From contig NC_013222.1 in assembly GCF_000024125.1 (NCBI RefSeq), positions 2,458,501-2,522,500 on the forward strand: a stretch of 64,000 nt of DNA, in the 5' to 3' direction. Source of the stretch: Robiginitalea biformata HTCC2501. GTDB taxonomy: Bacteria; Bacteroidota; Bacteroidia; Flavobacteriales; Flavobacteriaceae. Of the stretch, positions 52,485-61,512 are shown in pieces. The notes under the pieces were generated by a model. That model was not told the DNA's origin. It did not search any database and was given only the letters and a program-made list of their open reading frames with translations. How positions within the stretch are numbered: position 1 is the first letter of the stretch; every line of letters begins with the position of its first letter. The translations under genes were made by a program, and so were the position numbers.

Positions 52485-54830
52485 ATGGAAGAACAGCCCC
52501 CAAGAGGCGTCCGGGTTCGCGGCCCGGAAGCATTCACCGGGCTCCGGCTGGAGCCTCCGAAGGAATACGCTGCGGGCATCCCCGCAATCGGCAAAGCCCT
52601 GGAACACAGCTTTCGCGAAATGGGAGTGCTGCGATCGGTAAGGCCTTTGCTTAGCCTGAACCAGCAAGACGGTTTCGATTGCCCGAGTTGCGCCTGGCCG
52701 GACCCCGAAAAACCCTCCAGGGTTGCGGAATACTGCGAAAACGGGGCCAAGGCCCTGGCGGACGAAGCCACGAGAAAAGGGATCGGCGCCGAATTTTTTG
52801 CGAAGTATTCCGTAGCCGAGCTATCCCGCCGGAGCGACTACGAGCTCAATGCCCTTGGCAGGCTCACCGAACCCCTGATCCTTCGGGAAGGCTCGAGCCA
52901 CTATCAGCCCGTGACCTGGGAGGAAGCCAACCAACTGGTCGCCGGGTCGCTCAATGGCCTCATCAGCCCGGATGAAGCCATTTTTTACACCTCCGGCCGC
53001 TCGAGTAATGAAGCGGCTTTCCTCTATGGGATGTTTGCCCGGGCACTGGGTACCAACAACCTTCCGGACTGTTCCAATATGTGCCATGAATCCAGCGGGG
53101 TAGCCCTGGGAGAAACGCTGGGCATCGGCAAGGGGAGCGTCAAACTGGAAGACCTCTACGGGGCCGACCTGGTCCTGGTTGCCGGCCAGAACCCGGGAAC
53201 CAACCACCCGCGGATGCTTTCGGCACTTGAAAAATGCAAGGCGCGGGGCGGGCGGATCATCAGCATCAACCCCCTGGAGGAAGCGGGTTTAATCCGGTTC
53301 AGAAACCCCCAAAAAGCCTCAGGCATCCTGGGAAGGGGTACCGGATTAACGGACCTGCACCTTCCCGTCCGGATCAACCAGGACATCCCACTGGTCAAGG
53401 CCTGGCTCAAACTGTTGCTCGAACGGCACACCAAAGGCGAGAATGTGTTAGACGACAGTTTTATAAGTTCTTACACCAGAGGATTTAAAGCTTTACAGGA
53501 AGATTTGCAAAACTATCAAATCGGAGACCTGATTGCCCGCACAGGCGTAGACCCGGAGTCCGTACGCCGGGGCGCGGATTGGCTGGCCACATCCAAAAAT
53601 ATTATTATCTGCTGGGCCATGGGAATCACCCAGCACCAGAATGGGGTGGCTACCATCCGGGAATACGTAAACCTCTTATTGCTGAAAGGTTCCCTGGGAA
53701 AACCATTTGCGGGCACCTGCCCGGTTCGCGGGCACAGCAACGTCCAGGGCGACCGGTCTGTGGGGATCCAGCATTTTGTTGACCGGGAACTGAATGCCCG
53801 GATCAAAGAACACCTTGGGTTTGAACCTCCCGGCAAGAAGGGGTGGGATGTAGTGGAATCCATCCGCGCCATGCACGAAGGCCGGGCCAGGGTATTTATG
53901 GCGCTTGGCGGCAACTTCCTGATGGCGGCCCCGGACACGGATTATACCGCCAGGGCCCTGCAGCAGTGCGACCTGACCGTCCAGATTAGTACCAAACTCA
54001 ACCGAAGTCATCTGGTAACCGGACGTACGGCGTTGATCCTTCCTACGTTGGGGCGCTCTGAGAAAGAAGAGGCAGGAGGGGGGAAGGACTTCCTCACTGT
54101 GGAAAACTCCATGGGCCGGGTAAGGCGGACCAAGGGCATCCTCCGGCCCGCTTCCCCGGAGTTAAAAAGCGAACCGCGAATCATTGCCGATATGGCGGCT
54201 ACCTGCCTGGGGGAGGGACATCCGGTACCCTGGGGGGAATTTGGCTCGGACTACGGAAAAATACGAAGTGCCATCGACCGGGTGGCCAAGGGGTTCAAGG
54301 ATACGTCCCGGCGCTCGGAAGGCGCCGGATACTACCTGCCCAACAATGTTCGGGATCTCGATTTCAGCAGCCTGCCCGGGGGCAAAGCGCAAATCACCTG
54401 CAACCCCTTGCCGGAGCACCATTTGGCACCGGACGAATTGCTGCTGATGACCATCCGCTCCCACGACCAGTTCAATACGACCATTTACGGCATGGACGAC
54501 CGGTACCGGGGTATCTACAACGAACGACGCGTGATCCTCATGCACCCGGAGGACTTGGCGGGACGGGGCCTCCAACCCCGGGAGGTGGTTCGCATTACCA
54601 GCACCTACGACGGACAAATCCGCGAAGTGCGCAATTTCCTTGCAATCCCCTATAAAATCCCAAAGGGCTGTGCGGCCGCCTATTTTCCGGAAACCAACCC
54701 GTTGGTTCCGAATAACCGCTTTGCGGCGGGGAGCCAGACCCCCATCAGCAAGTCGGTGCGCATCCGCGTAATCCGGGAAGTTCCTTCCGGATATCCGGAC
54801 GCGGACCAGGGGGCAGCGCCGACCAAATAG
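52485..54830 (+). CDS. FdhF/YdeP-type molybdopterin oxidoreductase
   Basis: 781 residues. An Fe-S or structural cysteine pair is in CPSCAWPDP (C66, C69) near the N-terminus. The molybdopterin domain holds FYTSGRSSNEAAFLYG and DCSNMCHESSG (C196, C200), and the C-terminal MopB_CT-like domain has RSHDQFNTTIYGMDDRYRG. This layout matches the TIGR01701/YdeP group, related to formate dehydrogenase alpha subunits but of uncertain substrate. The start ATG follows a TATCTTTC box at 52474-52481, so the message may be nearly leaderless. No cofactor-synthesis or electron-transfer partner is in the window. An AT-rich island lies at 53440-53522. Confidence 0.85.
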   Translation: MEEQPPRGVRVRGPEAFTGLRLEPPKEYAAGIPAIGKALEHSFREMGVLRSVRPLLSLNQQDGFDCPSCAWPDPEKPSRVAEYCENGAKALADEATRKGIGAEFFAKYSVAELSRRSDYELNALGRLTEPLILREGSSHYQPVTWEEANQLVAGSLNGLISPDEAIFYTSGRSSNEAAFLYGMFARALGTNNLPDCSNMCHESSGVALGETLGIGKGSVKLEDLYGADLVLVAGQNPGTNHPRMLSALEKCKARGGRIISINPLEEAGLIRFRNPQKASGILGRGTGLTDLHLPVRINQDIPLVKAWLKLLLERHTKGENVLDDSFISSYTRGFKALQEDLQNYQIGDLIARTGVDPESVRRGADWLATSKNIIICWAMGITQHQNGVATIREYVNLLLLKGSLGKPFAGTCPVRGHSNVQGDRSVGIQHFVDRELNARIKEHLGFEPPGKKGWDVVESIRAMHEGRARVFMALGGNFLMAAPDTDYTARALQQCDLTVQISTKLNRSHLVTGRTALILPTLGRSEKEEAGGGKDFLTVENSMGRVRRTKGILRPASPELKSEPRIIADMAATCLGEGHPVPWGEFGSDYGKIRSAIDRVAKGFKDTSRRSEGAGYYLPNNVRDLDFSSLPGGKAQITCNPLPEHHLAPDELLLMTIRSHDQFNTTIYGMDDRYRGIYNERRVILMHPEDLAGRGLQPREVVRITSTYDGQIREVRNFLAIPYKIPKGCAAAYFPETNPLVPNNRFAAGSQTPISKSVRIRVIREVPSGYPDADQGAAPTK

Positions 54831-54885
54831 GGCTTACAAGCAGCAAAATACCAATTTGCAGAGGAGAGGCGGAAGCAGCAAACCA

Positions 54886-55788
54886 CTAATTCTCAGGAGT
54901 CAGGTGGAAGCGGTATGTAAAGCGGAAATTGAATAAAAACCCGCCTCGAATGGATTCATTCAGGACGGTTCGCGGATCGCGGATAAAAATATTGGCAATC
55001 GATATGGCCACCTTGTCATCGGCGGCATAGATCCGATAAGAGCGGTTTAAGGAGTATCCGCTGCGCACCGCAAAAATCAGCGAGGGGGTGAGGCGGTATT
55101 GCAGGTACGCGCTCAGGTCGTTGGAAATTCTTTGTACGTAAGCCTTCCCGAAGTCCGCATTCTCGATGGGGAACGAACTCCCGAGCCCGTCAAAAGTCAG
55201 TCCGGCACGCAACCGGGGCACAATTCTCAGGTTGATATCCCCCCGCGACGGCAACAGGGCGCTGAACTCCCATAAATCGTCCGGATGGCGGTAATAGTAC
55301 CCCCCGATAGGCACAAACATGATCCCGTATTCTTCGGTGTTCATATAAAAGCCAAAACTAAAATTCTTGTGAGTCGCCAGTTTTTTCTGAACCAGTTGCA
55401 GGGTACCCAGCTGGAATTTTGTCCGGCCGTACTGGAAGGAAGAGGATTGACGGGGGATTAGCAGGTGAAGGGTGGACCAGTAATTAGGGTGTTCGATATT
55501 CAGGCCCAGTAACCCCCCCAGGTTGTATAATGCCATGGATTCGGAGCCGGGGTAGGGTTTCAGTCGGTTCAGGGTACCCAGGGCCCCGGTAATCAGCGCA
55601 GTCTTCTCCGACAGGGGGATGGGCATGAACAAATTCAGGTCGGCATGGTCGATGCGGGTTTCGCCCGGGCCGGCTTCATAGCCGGTTTCCGGGGAAATCC
55701 CGTAACTCAAATTCAGGACATCCACATATTCCTGCCCGTGCCCGTAAAAGGCCAGGAATAAACAAATGCCGGCAAGGAGTTTTTTCAT
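54886..55788 (-). CDS. Predicted outer-membrane barrel protein (DUF6268-like)
   Basis: 300 residues. Signal peptide LLAGICLFLAFYGHGQ. The mature sequence alternates in barrel strands, with NLSYGISPETGYEAG at the start and FRFTYRFHL close to the C-terminus. The pattern fits the uncharacterised DUF6268 group. It ends 55 bases from the convergent molybdoenzyme gene; that gap holds no structure I can support beyond a repeated AAGCAGCAAA. Confidence 0.6.
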   Translation of the reverse strand: MKKLLAGICLFLAFYGHGQEYVDVLNLSYGISPETGYEAGPGETRIDHADLNLFMPIPLSEKTALITGALGTLNRLKPYPGSESMALYNLGGLLGLNIEHPNYWSTLHLLIPRQSSSFQYGRTKFQLGTLQLVQKKLATHKNFSFGFYMNTEEYGIMFVPIGGYYYRHPDDLWEFSALLPSRGDINLRIVPRLRAGLTFDGLGSSFPIENADFGKAYVQRISNDLSAYLQYRLTPSLIFAVRSGYSLNRSYRIYAADDKVAISIANIFIRDPRTVLNESIRGGFLFNFRFTYRFHLTPEN

Positions 55789-55881
55789 CGGTGTGAGAAT
55801 TCGGGCAAGATAGGCATCCCCCGAGAGTGTAACAAATGGCTCAATTTGCCTTCTAATGAACGAGAACCCATACCACCTATT

Positions 55882-57552
55882 ATGAAAACCCGGATAAAAA
55901 TTATTTTCGCGAGCCTTCTGTTAACTCTCCAGGCCACGCTGTATGCACAGCACCAGCAGCCGGCCGCGTCGGAAATGTCCCCGGCAAAATGGCAGGAAGA
56001 CCTGGAGTTTCTTCAGCAGACCGTTCATGCCGATTATCCGTTTTTGTTTAAAAAAACGACCCCGGAGGCCTTCGATGCTGCCGTTGCCGAACTGCACCGC
56101 GGGATTCCGGGTATGGCCCCCCATGAAATTATGGTGGGTCTCGCCCGGATTGTAGCCTCTTTTGAATACGGGCATACTTCCCTGGGCTATTGGGAGGGAA
56201 AAGTGCCCTACCACCAGCTTCCCGTGGTACTCTATAAGTACGACGACGGCATCTACCTGCAGGGGGTCCACCGGAACTACGAGGCTTTGGCAGGCGCCCG
56301 CTTGCTCGCCATCGAGGGGGTGCCGGTTGCAAAGGTCCAGGAACTCATGCTGCCGGTAGTCCCTGCCGAAAACTCCCAATACGTTAAGGCCTACGGACTC
56401 CATTACCTGACTTTTCCGGAATTCCTGCACGCCCAGGGGGTGATCCCCGAGTTGAAGACGGACATAACACTGCACCTCGAAAAGGAGGGCAAACTGATGG
56501 ATGCAGTGGTTACCGCTATTCCCGCCGAACGCTTCCCGAGGCAGTACGGCATGGTGGTTCCGGGGGAGGATTGGGTGGAATCCCGGGACGTGTCGGAGAC
56601 CCCTTTGTATCTTAAAAACCTGGAAAGGATCTATTATTTTGAATACCTGCCAGCTGAAAAAGCGGTCTATGTCCGGCACAGCCAGATCCAGGATGACGAA
56701 ACGGAGGATATACCCACTTTCTATAACCGGCTGTTCCGGTTTATCGAGGAGAACGATGTGGATAAGCTCATCCTGGATGTCCGGCTTAACGGCGGAGGGA
56801 ACAACTACAAGAACAAACCGATTGTCACCGGGGTCATCCGGAGCAAAATCGATGCGCCCGGGAAATTCATGGTGATCATCGGCCGGCGGACATTTTCGGC
56901 CTGTATGAACCTGGTGAATGAACTCAGCACCTATACCCATGCGGTTTTCGTCGGGGAGCCTACCAGCGAAAACGTGAATTTCTACGGGGACAACCGGCCG
57001 GTGACCCTGCCGCATTCCGGAATCAACGCCTATTTGTCTTTTGCCTGGTGGCAGGACAAGCCCCAATGGGAAAACGCCGAATGGCTGGCCCCGCATATTG
57101 CAACGGGAATGACCTTTGAACAGTATCGAACCAACCAGGACCCTGCGCTGCAGGCGGCCCTCGCCTTTAATGATTCTACATTTATCCGCGACCCCATGGC
57201 CCACCTGACCCGGCTGTTTATGGGAGGTGAAGTCGAAAAGGTGCGCTCCGAGGCGGCCCGGATGATTGCCGACCCGAATTACGATTTCTTTGATTTCGAA
57301 GGGGAATTTGACCAAACGGCAGCCAATTTGTTAAAGAGCGGACGCCTGAATGAAGCGCGCTATGTAAACGATCTCAGCCTGGAATTCTTCCCCGATTCCC
57401 CCAGGGTCTGGTTCCGGCAAGGGGAAGTCCTGGACGCCCAGGGAGATGGGCCAGGCGCTCGTGCCGCATATCGCCGAGTGCTATTGCTGGACCCGGAAGG
57501 CTCCCTCGGAAAAGCAGCCGCCGGGGCACTGAAAGGCAAGATCGGGGAATAG
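55882..57552 (+). CDS. S41-family serine peptidase with C-terminal TPR-like tail
   Basis: 556 residues. Signal peptide IIFASLLLTLQATLYAQ. After an N-terminal helical domain, the tail-specific protease core has ILDVRLNGGGNNYKN and the likely nucleophile segment RRTFSACMNLVNEL (Ser in FSAC). The C-terminal 80 residues (NEARYVNDLSLEFFPDSPRVWF...) look like TPR units. It is probably a secreted or periplasmic peptidase; the classical Ser-Lys dyad is not obvious, so activity is inferred. The start is the ATG at 55882, before the signal peptide. Confidence 0.82.
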   Translation: MKTRIKIIFASLLLTLQATLYAQHQQPAASEMSPAKWQEDLEFLQQTVHADYPFLFKKTTPEAFDAAVAELHRGIPGMAPHEIMVGLARIVASFEYGHTSLGYWEGKVPYHQLPVVLYKYDDGIYLQGVHRNYEALAGARLLAIEGVPVAKVQELMLPVVPAENSQYVKAYGLHYLTFPEFLHAQGVIPELKTDITLHLEKEGKLMDAVVTAIPAERFPRQYGMVVPGEDWVESRDVSETPLYLKNLERIYYFEYLPAEKAVYVRHSQIQDDETEDIPTFYNRLFRFIEENDVDKLILDVRLNGGGNNYKNKPIVTGVIRSKIDAPGKFMVIIGRRTFSACMNLVNELSTYTHAVFVGEPTSENVNFYGDNRPVTLPHSGINAYLSFAWWQDKPQWENAEWLAPHIATGMTFEQYRTNQDPALQAALAFNDSTFIRDPMAHLTRLFMGGEVEKVRSEAARMIADPNYDFFDFEGEFDQTAANLLKSGRLNEARYVNDLSLEFFPDSPRVWFRQGEVLDAQGDGPGARAAYRRVLLLDPEGSLGKAAAGALKGKIGE

Positions 57553-57634
57553 GTCGTAATTATCGGGACTTTACCCGTATTTTTTCCGTATAGGGTCCAT
57601 GCGCAGTATTTTGTAGACAGAACACGTTATTGAA

Positions 57635-57952
57635 ATGAAATGGATATGCTGCGCAGCTCTTTGCTGCCTGGGGCATGGCCTGTTTGCGCAACATGCGCCC
57701 CAATTGGATTCAATCCGCCGCGCCCGGGAGGAAGCCGGGCCGAAGATGCTGGAATTCCAGCCGGAACACCATGCGCTGAACACGCTGCGAAGGATCCGGC
57801 TCGAGGAATTTAAAGCCCGCCTGGATACCCTGGATATCCCGGAATCCAAACGGTACCGCATAATGCGCGACCTGTATCGCGGCAGGGAATCCCGCCTGCT
57901 CGCCCGGTATTTACCGTCAGATACCTCTGCGGCGTTCAGGGAACCGGAATAA
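57635..57952 (+). CDS. Small secreted hypothetical protein
   Basis: 105 residues. Signal peptide WICCAALCCLGHGLFAQ with cleavage near FAQ-H. The mature part is highly charged and helical, rich in Arg and Glu. No family is recognised. It follows the S41 peptidase by 82 bases in the same direction. The following gap, 57953-58122 (170 bases), is AT-rich and holds no gene that I can support. Confidence 0.5.
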   Translation: MKWICCAALCCLGHGLFAQHAPQLDSIRRAREEAGPKMLEFQPEHHALNTLRRIRLEEFKARLDTLDIPESKRYRIMRDLYRGRESRLLARYLPSDTSAAFREPE

Positions 57953-58122
57953 AAAAACCTGTGTATAGAGCAGCTACCGGGCTGTATTTATGGAGATTGC
58001 CACCGCGAGGTTGGGTCCTGCAGCCCGGCAATGCCTTATTTTTTACATTTTTAACCTGTCAGGCAGCTTTTTAATAATTATTTGGCAAAATTTTTGATGT
58101 ATTCGCAGTAATTTCACTATGC

Positions 58123-58698
58123 ATGCGAAAAATCAATCGTCATATTGTCTATATAGCCCTGTATGCCGTGTGGGTTTCCGGTATCATTTGGCTGGTAGGG
58201 GGCTGCCAGTCTACGGCGGCACCACTTTCCGCGGAAGAGCAGGCCCGTTTGGACAACCTGGTGGAGAACCGGGAGTTTGTTTTTGACGCAAAATACGCCA
58301 TGCCGCTGTCTTCCCAGGCATACATCAGCGCAGCCAATATGGGCTTTACGATGGCCCGGGGCAATTCACCCACCAACATCAACCTTACGGGGGATGGGTA
58401 TTATTTGAGAATGTATGGTGAATCCGTAGAAATTTACCTGCCGTATTTCGGAACACGCGAAAACATTACCAATTACAACAATATGGGCAGTATCGATATA
58501 AAGGCATCCATTGAAGACTTCCGGGAAAGGCGTACACCAAAAGGCCATGAAATGGAGTTTTTTGCCCGGGAAGGTTATGAAAGGTTCCGTCTGATCCTCA
58601 ATATATTCCCCAATAGTCAATCACAACTATCGCTTTTCAGCCCGCAACGGGATGTTATCCGGTACGTGGGAAAACTCCATCAATCCAGTGAGAGGTGA
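58123..58698 (+). CDS. DUF4251 domain lipoprotein
   Basis: 191 residues. A hydrophobic N-terminal segment ends WLVGGC, a lipobox-like site. The mature domain (ENREFVFDAKYAMPLSS, then VEIYLPYFGTRE and DFRERRTPKGHEMEFFA) matches DUF4251, a small lipid-binding-like fold found in Bacteroidota envelopes. Function is unknown. The gap after it (58699-58827) is AT-rich and has an imperfect inverted repeat around 58796-58818. Confidence 0.78.
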   Translation: MRKINRHIVYIALYAVWVSGIIWLVGGCQSTAAPLSAEEQARLDNLVENREFVFDAKYAMPLSSQAYISAANMGFTMARGNSPTNINLTGDGYYLRMYGESVEIYLPYFGTRENITNYNNMGSIDIKASIEDFRERRTPKGHEMEFFAREGYERFRLILNIFPNSQSQLSLFSPQRDVIRYVGKLHQSSER

Positions 58699-58827
58699 GA
58701 GGTTGTTTTTTTCTATTTAACATAATATAAATTATAGGACAAATAGTATCCGTTCCTTTAAAGCGCTATAGGCGTTGATTTCATAGCGAGCGGTTCCGGG
58801 TTCATATGATACCCGAACTTTCTGAAG

Positions 58828-59175
58828 TTATAATACGGAGTTTTCATCCGGGGTGTCGTCCGTATCGTAATACTGCATAAGCACTTCCAATGTATTTGCC
58901 CGTTCATCCCAGAATTTTCTCAGGGGCTTCAGGAATTCGTAAATTTCACGGACTTTCTCCGGATTCAGGCCGTAGATCATTTCGCGTCCTTTTTTGCGCT
59001 GGCTGAGCAATTCGCATTCCACCAGGATCCGCAGGTGCCTGGAAACCGTTTGACGGGCGGTGGGAAAATGTGTCGCGATTGCCCCGGAAGCCATGGGCGC
59101 TGGTGCTACCAATTGGATGATTTCCCTACGTGTCGGGTCGGCAATGGCCTGGAAAACGTCCCTTCGAAGCTCCAT
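58828..59175 (-). CDS. ArsR-family winged-helix regulator
   Basis: 115 residues. The winged HTH covers about 8-90, with DPTRREIIQLV and recognition helix TARQTVSRHLRIL. It has no cysteine or histidine metal site of the SmtB type; the group that pairs with SRPBCC (AHSA1) proteins looks like this, but no such partner is adjacent. It has a full promoter (TTG-N20-TATATTTG, 59223-59193) with a perfect 16-base palindrome in the spacer, so self-repression is likely. Confidence 0.88.
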   Translation of the reverse strand: MELRRDVFQAIADPTRREIIQLVAPAPMASGAIATHFPTARQTVSRHLRILVECELLSQRKKGREMIYGLNPEKVREIYEFLKPLRKFWDERANTLEVLMQYYDTDDTPDENSVL

Positions 59176-59192
59176 ATGCAGTTATTTGTCTT

Positions 59193-59223
59193 CAAATATA
59201 CATGAAGCTATATAGCTTCGCAA
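59193..59223 (-). promoter_or_regulatory. Promoter of the ArsR gene with palindromic operator in the spacer
   Basis: On the minus strand TTG (59223-59221), 20 nt, TATATTTG (59200-59193). The spacer holds GAAGCTATATAGCTTC (59204-59219), a perfect 16-base palindrome, the typical size for an ArsR dimer site. Confidence 0.75.
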
Positions 59224-59293
59224 TTATATATTATAAAACGCTGATAAACTGATGTTTATTGTTGGAAATATCCGGTTCTGCAACTGGCAATCG

Positions 59294-60571
59294 CTAAGTC
59301 AGCGATTCGATGACCTCCAGGGTTTTGTCGATTTCCGCTTTGGAATTGTAGATATGGACGGAATGACGTACCATTTGCTCCCCTACCGAACGGGGCTGTA
59401 ACCGCTCCCGTTCCCAGAGCGTGCGTTGCAGGTCAGGCCCTGTGTATCCCGCTACGGAATAGGTCGTGATACCGGCAGCCATTTCTTCATTAGTGGAAGA
59501 ATGAATCCTTACATTCGGGAGCGTCTTCAACCCGCTGCGGAGGTACTGGCCAAGTTCCCGGATACGATCCAGCCAGGCTGCTTCCCCGATGGTTTCATAA
59601 AAATCCACGGCTGCTGCGTACCCCGCAATCTGGGCGGGATTGCCCGTGCCGTATTGCATCAGGCGGAACCCGTGATCCTCCTGATTGTCCCATTGATAAC
59701 TGGCCAGGGTACTCCAAATCCGGTCGGCCACCCGGTTGCTGATATAGAGCAAGCCGCTACCCGGCGGTGCCAGGAACCATTTGTGCAGGCTGGAATAATA
59801 GGCGTCGCATCCTATTCGGGCTACATTTACCGGCACATGCCCCACGCATTGGGCCCCGTCAAGGACGGTGAAAATATTCCGCCTGCGGGCTTCGGCGCAA
59901 ATTTCCTGAACCGGTAAAATAGTACCGTATCCCGACACCATATGCGGGATGGCGATCACCCGGGTTTTTGGGGTGACTTCCCGGAAGATGGCGTCGACGA
60001 CCTCCGACGGGTCGTTGGCCGGCTCCGGCAGGGTGGCCTGTTTGTAAATACAGCCCTTGCGCCTGGCGAGCAACTGCCAGGCGGCAAAGCCTCCCCCGTG
60101 TTCCTGGTTCGTATTTAATAGCTCGTCCCCCCGCTGCAGGTCGAGCCCCATCCCCACAAAGTTCATCCCCATCGTGGCGTTCTGCGTAATGGACACTTCC
60201 CGGAAATCCGCGTGGATGATGGCCGCCAGCCGTTTGCGGAGCTCCTCGTACGGGAAATAACCGCTCAGCAATTCGGGCCCGGAGCCCTCTTTGTAATCAA
60301 TCGTCGCCGCCTCGGTATTCCAGTACATCATGTGCCGGATCATGGTTTCCAGGACATAGCCGGGCGTCGGCCCCATGGTGCCGTTGTTGAAGTAGGTCTG
60401 GCCTTCTTTCAAGGGGAAGTGCCTGCGCACCAGGCGCCAGTAGTCCTCCCCTTTGGAAGGCATTCCTCTGAGGTTCTCCAGGGACCAGTTGCGGGAATTA
60501 TCAAAAGACAGGAACGGCAGTGACAGGGTGGCCAATGCACCTTTTTTCAGGAAATGCCTGCGCGGGTTCAT
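59294..60571 (-). CDS. Tat-exported class V aminotransferase-fold protein (isopenicillin-N epimerase-like)
   Basis: 425 residues. The N-terminus NPRRHFLKKGALATLSLPFL is a twin-arginine (Tat) signal. The PLP fold has the Schiff-base lysine in SSLHKWFLAPPG and FNNGTMGPTPGYV near the N-terminal active site. The family contains epimerases, desulfurases and lyases; the specific reaction is unknown. Periplasmic export of a folded PLP enzyme fits the Tat signal. It is the last of a leftward series; the upstream gene begins 41 bases away. Confidence 0.82.
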   Translation of the reverse strand: MNPRRHFLKKGALATLSLPFLSFDNSRNWSLENLRGMPSKGEDYWRLVRRHFPLKEGQTYFNNGTMGPTPGYVLETMIRHMMYWNTEAATIDYKEGSGPELLSGYFPYEELRKRLAAIIHADFREVSITQNATMGMNFVGMGLDLQRGDELLNTNQEHGGGFAAWQLLARRKGCIYKQATLPEPANDPSEVVDAIFREVTPKTRVIAIPHMVSGYGTILPVQEICAEARRRNIFTVLDGAQCVGHVPVNVARIGCDAYYSSLHKWFLAPPGSGLLYISNRVADRIWSTLASYQWDNQEDHGFRLMQYGTGNPAQIAGYAAAVDFYETIGEAAWLDRIRELGQYLRSGLKTLPNVRIHSSTNEEMAAGITTYSVAGYTGPDLQRTLWERERLQPRSVGEQMVRHSVHIYNSKAEIDKTLEVIESLT

Positions 60572-60611
60572 AGCGGTTGGTTTGCCTAAAAATAGGCAAA
60601 AATCCAGGCGG

Positions 60612-61469
60612 TTACTCCTCCTCCACCAACTTGTCGTCCTTCCAGGTGCCGCTGGCTACCACCTCCCCTTCCGCGTTGTAAAATGTTCCGGGCCCGTTGC
60701 GGCGGTCGTTCTCCCAGGTTCCGGTGAATTTTTCACCATTCGGCCAGTAATAGGTGCCCTGACCGCTGCGGCGGTCGTTTTTAAATTCACCCACGTAGTA
60801 TTCGCCATCCTGCCAGTAAAAGGCCCCCCGACCGTGGCGGAGATTGTCCTGCCACTCCCCTTCGTAGCGGCTGCCGGTGTCCAGGATGGCCACCCCATAG
60901 CCATTGGCCTGGCCATTGGCAACCTGGCCCACATAGTGCAGGGGGTTCCCTTTGGAGCTCGTAAAAGTCAGGTATTCTCCCAGGGATTTACGCTGGAGCT
61001 GCTGCCGAAGGCCTGCAATCTGCACGCGGGCCTTTTCCAGTGCAAACGAAAGGGAATCGCTGTTGCGGAGTTCCCTGCCCAGCTGCGAAATGCTGTCTGC
61101 CACCCCGGCGAGGCCCGCCAGGCTGTCACGAACCTGTTCCCCGGCCATGTGGATCCGGCTAAGGCGATCCAGTTGCCGGGCCAGGTCCCTGCGAAGGGCC
61201 ACGCCCAGGCTATCGGTCCCCATGGTCTGTAGTTCCCGGTCGTAAGCTTCTGCGGCCCCGCGATAGTCGCCCTGTCCGGCCAGGGAGTCAATCCGGCTCA
61301 GCCGGTTGACCAGCGACAGCGCGCTGTCTTGCTGCGCGAGGCGTTCTTTCATGTCGGCGATCTTTTCCCCCTGGCTCACCGTTAAGATCAGGCCGGCAGT
61401 CAGTAGCAGGATGACGGCGGCCAGCATGCCGTAGATGATTTTTCGTTGGATTCGGACTTTATCGTTCAC
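60612..61469 (-). CDS. MORN-repeat membrane-anchored protein
   Basis: 285 residues. One N-terminal transmembrane helix (IYGMLAAVILLLTAGLILTV), a periplasmic coiled coil (about 35-155), then about five MORN repeats such as YEGEWQDNLRHGRGAFYWQ and YVGEFKNDRRSGQGTYYWP. MORN repeats bind lipids or proteins. No enzyme domain is visible. It lies between the DUF2490 gene and the aminotransferase gene, same direction. Confidence 0.85.
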   Translation of the reverse strand: MNDKVRIQRKIIYGMLAAVILLLTAGLILTVSQGEKIADMKERLAQQDSALSLVNRLSRIDSLAGQGDYRGAAEAYDRELQTMGTDSLGVALRRDLARQLDRLSRIHMAGEQVRDSLAGLAGVADSISQLGRELRNSDSLSFALEKARVQIAGLRQQLQRKSLGEYLTFTSSKGNPLHYVGQVANGQANGYGVAILDTGSRYEGEWQDNLRHGRGAFYWQDGEYYVGEFKNDRRSGQGTYYWPNGEKFTGTWENDRRNGPGTFYNAEGEVVASGTWKDDKLVEEE

Positions 61470-61512
61470 GTCTATCAGGTTTACAAGGGCTTGTTTGCAA
61501 GGGCAACAGGTG

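Noticed and set aside
55921..57315. 464-codon frame antisense to the S41 peptidase
   Set aside because: Shadow of a gene with clear peptidase motifs and a signal peptide.
57953..58122. Terminator or RNA in the gap before the DUF4251 gene
   Set aside because: The best stem is about 3 bp; the T-rich stretch alone is not enough.
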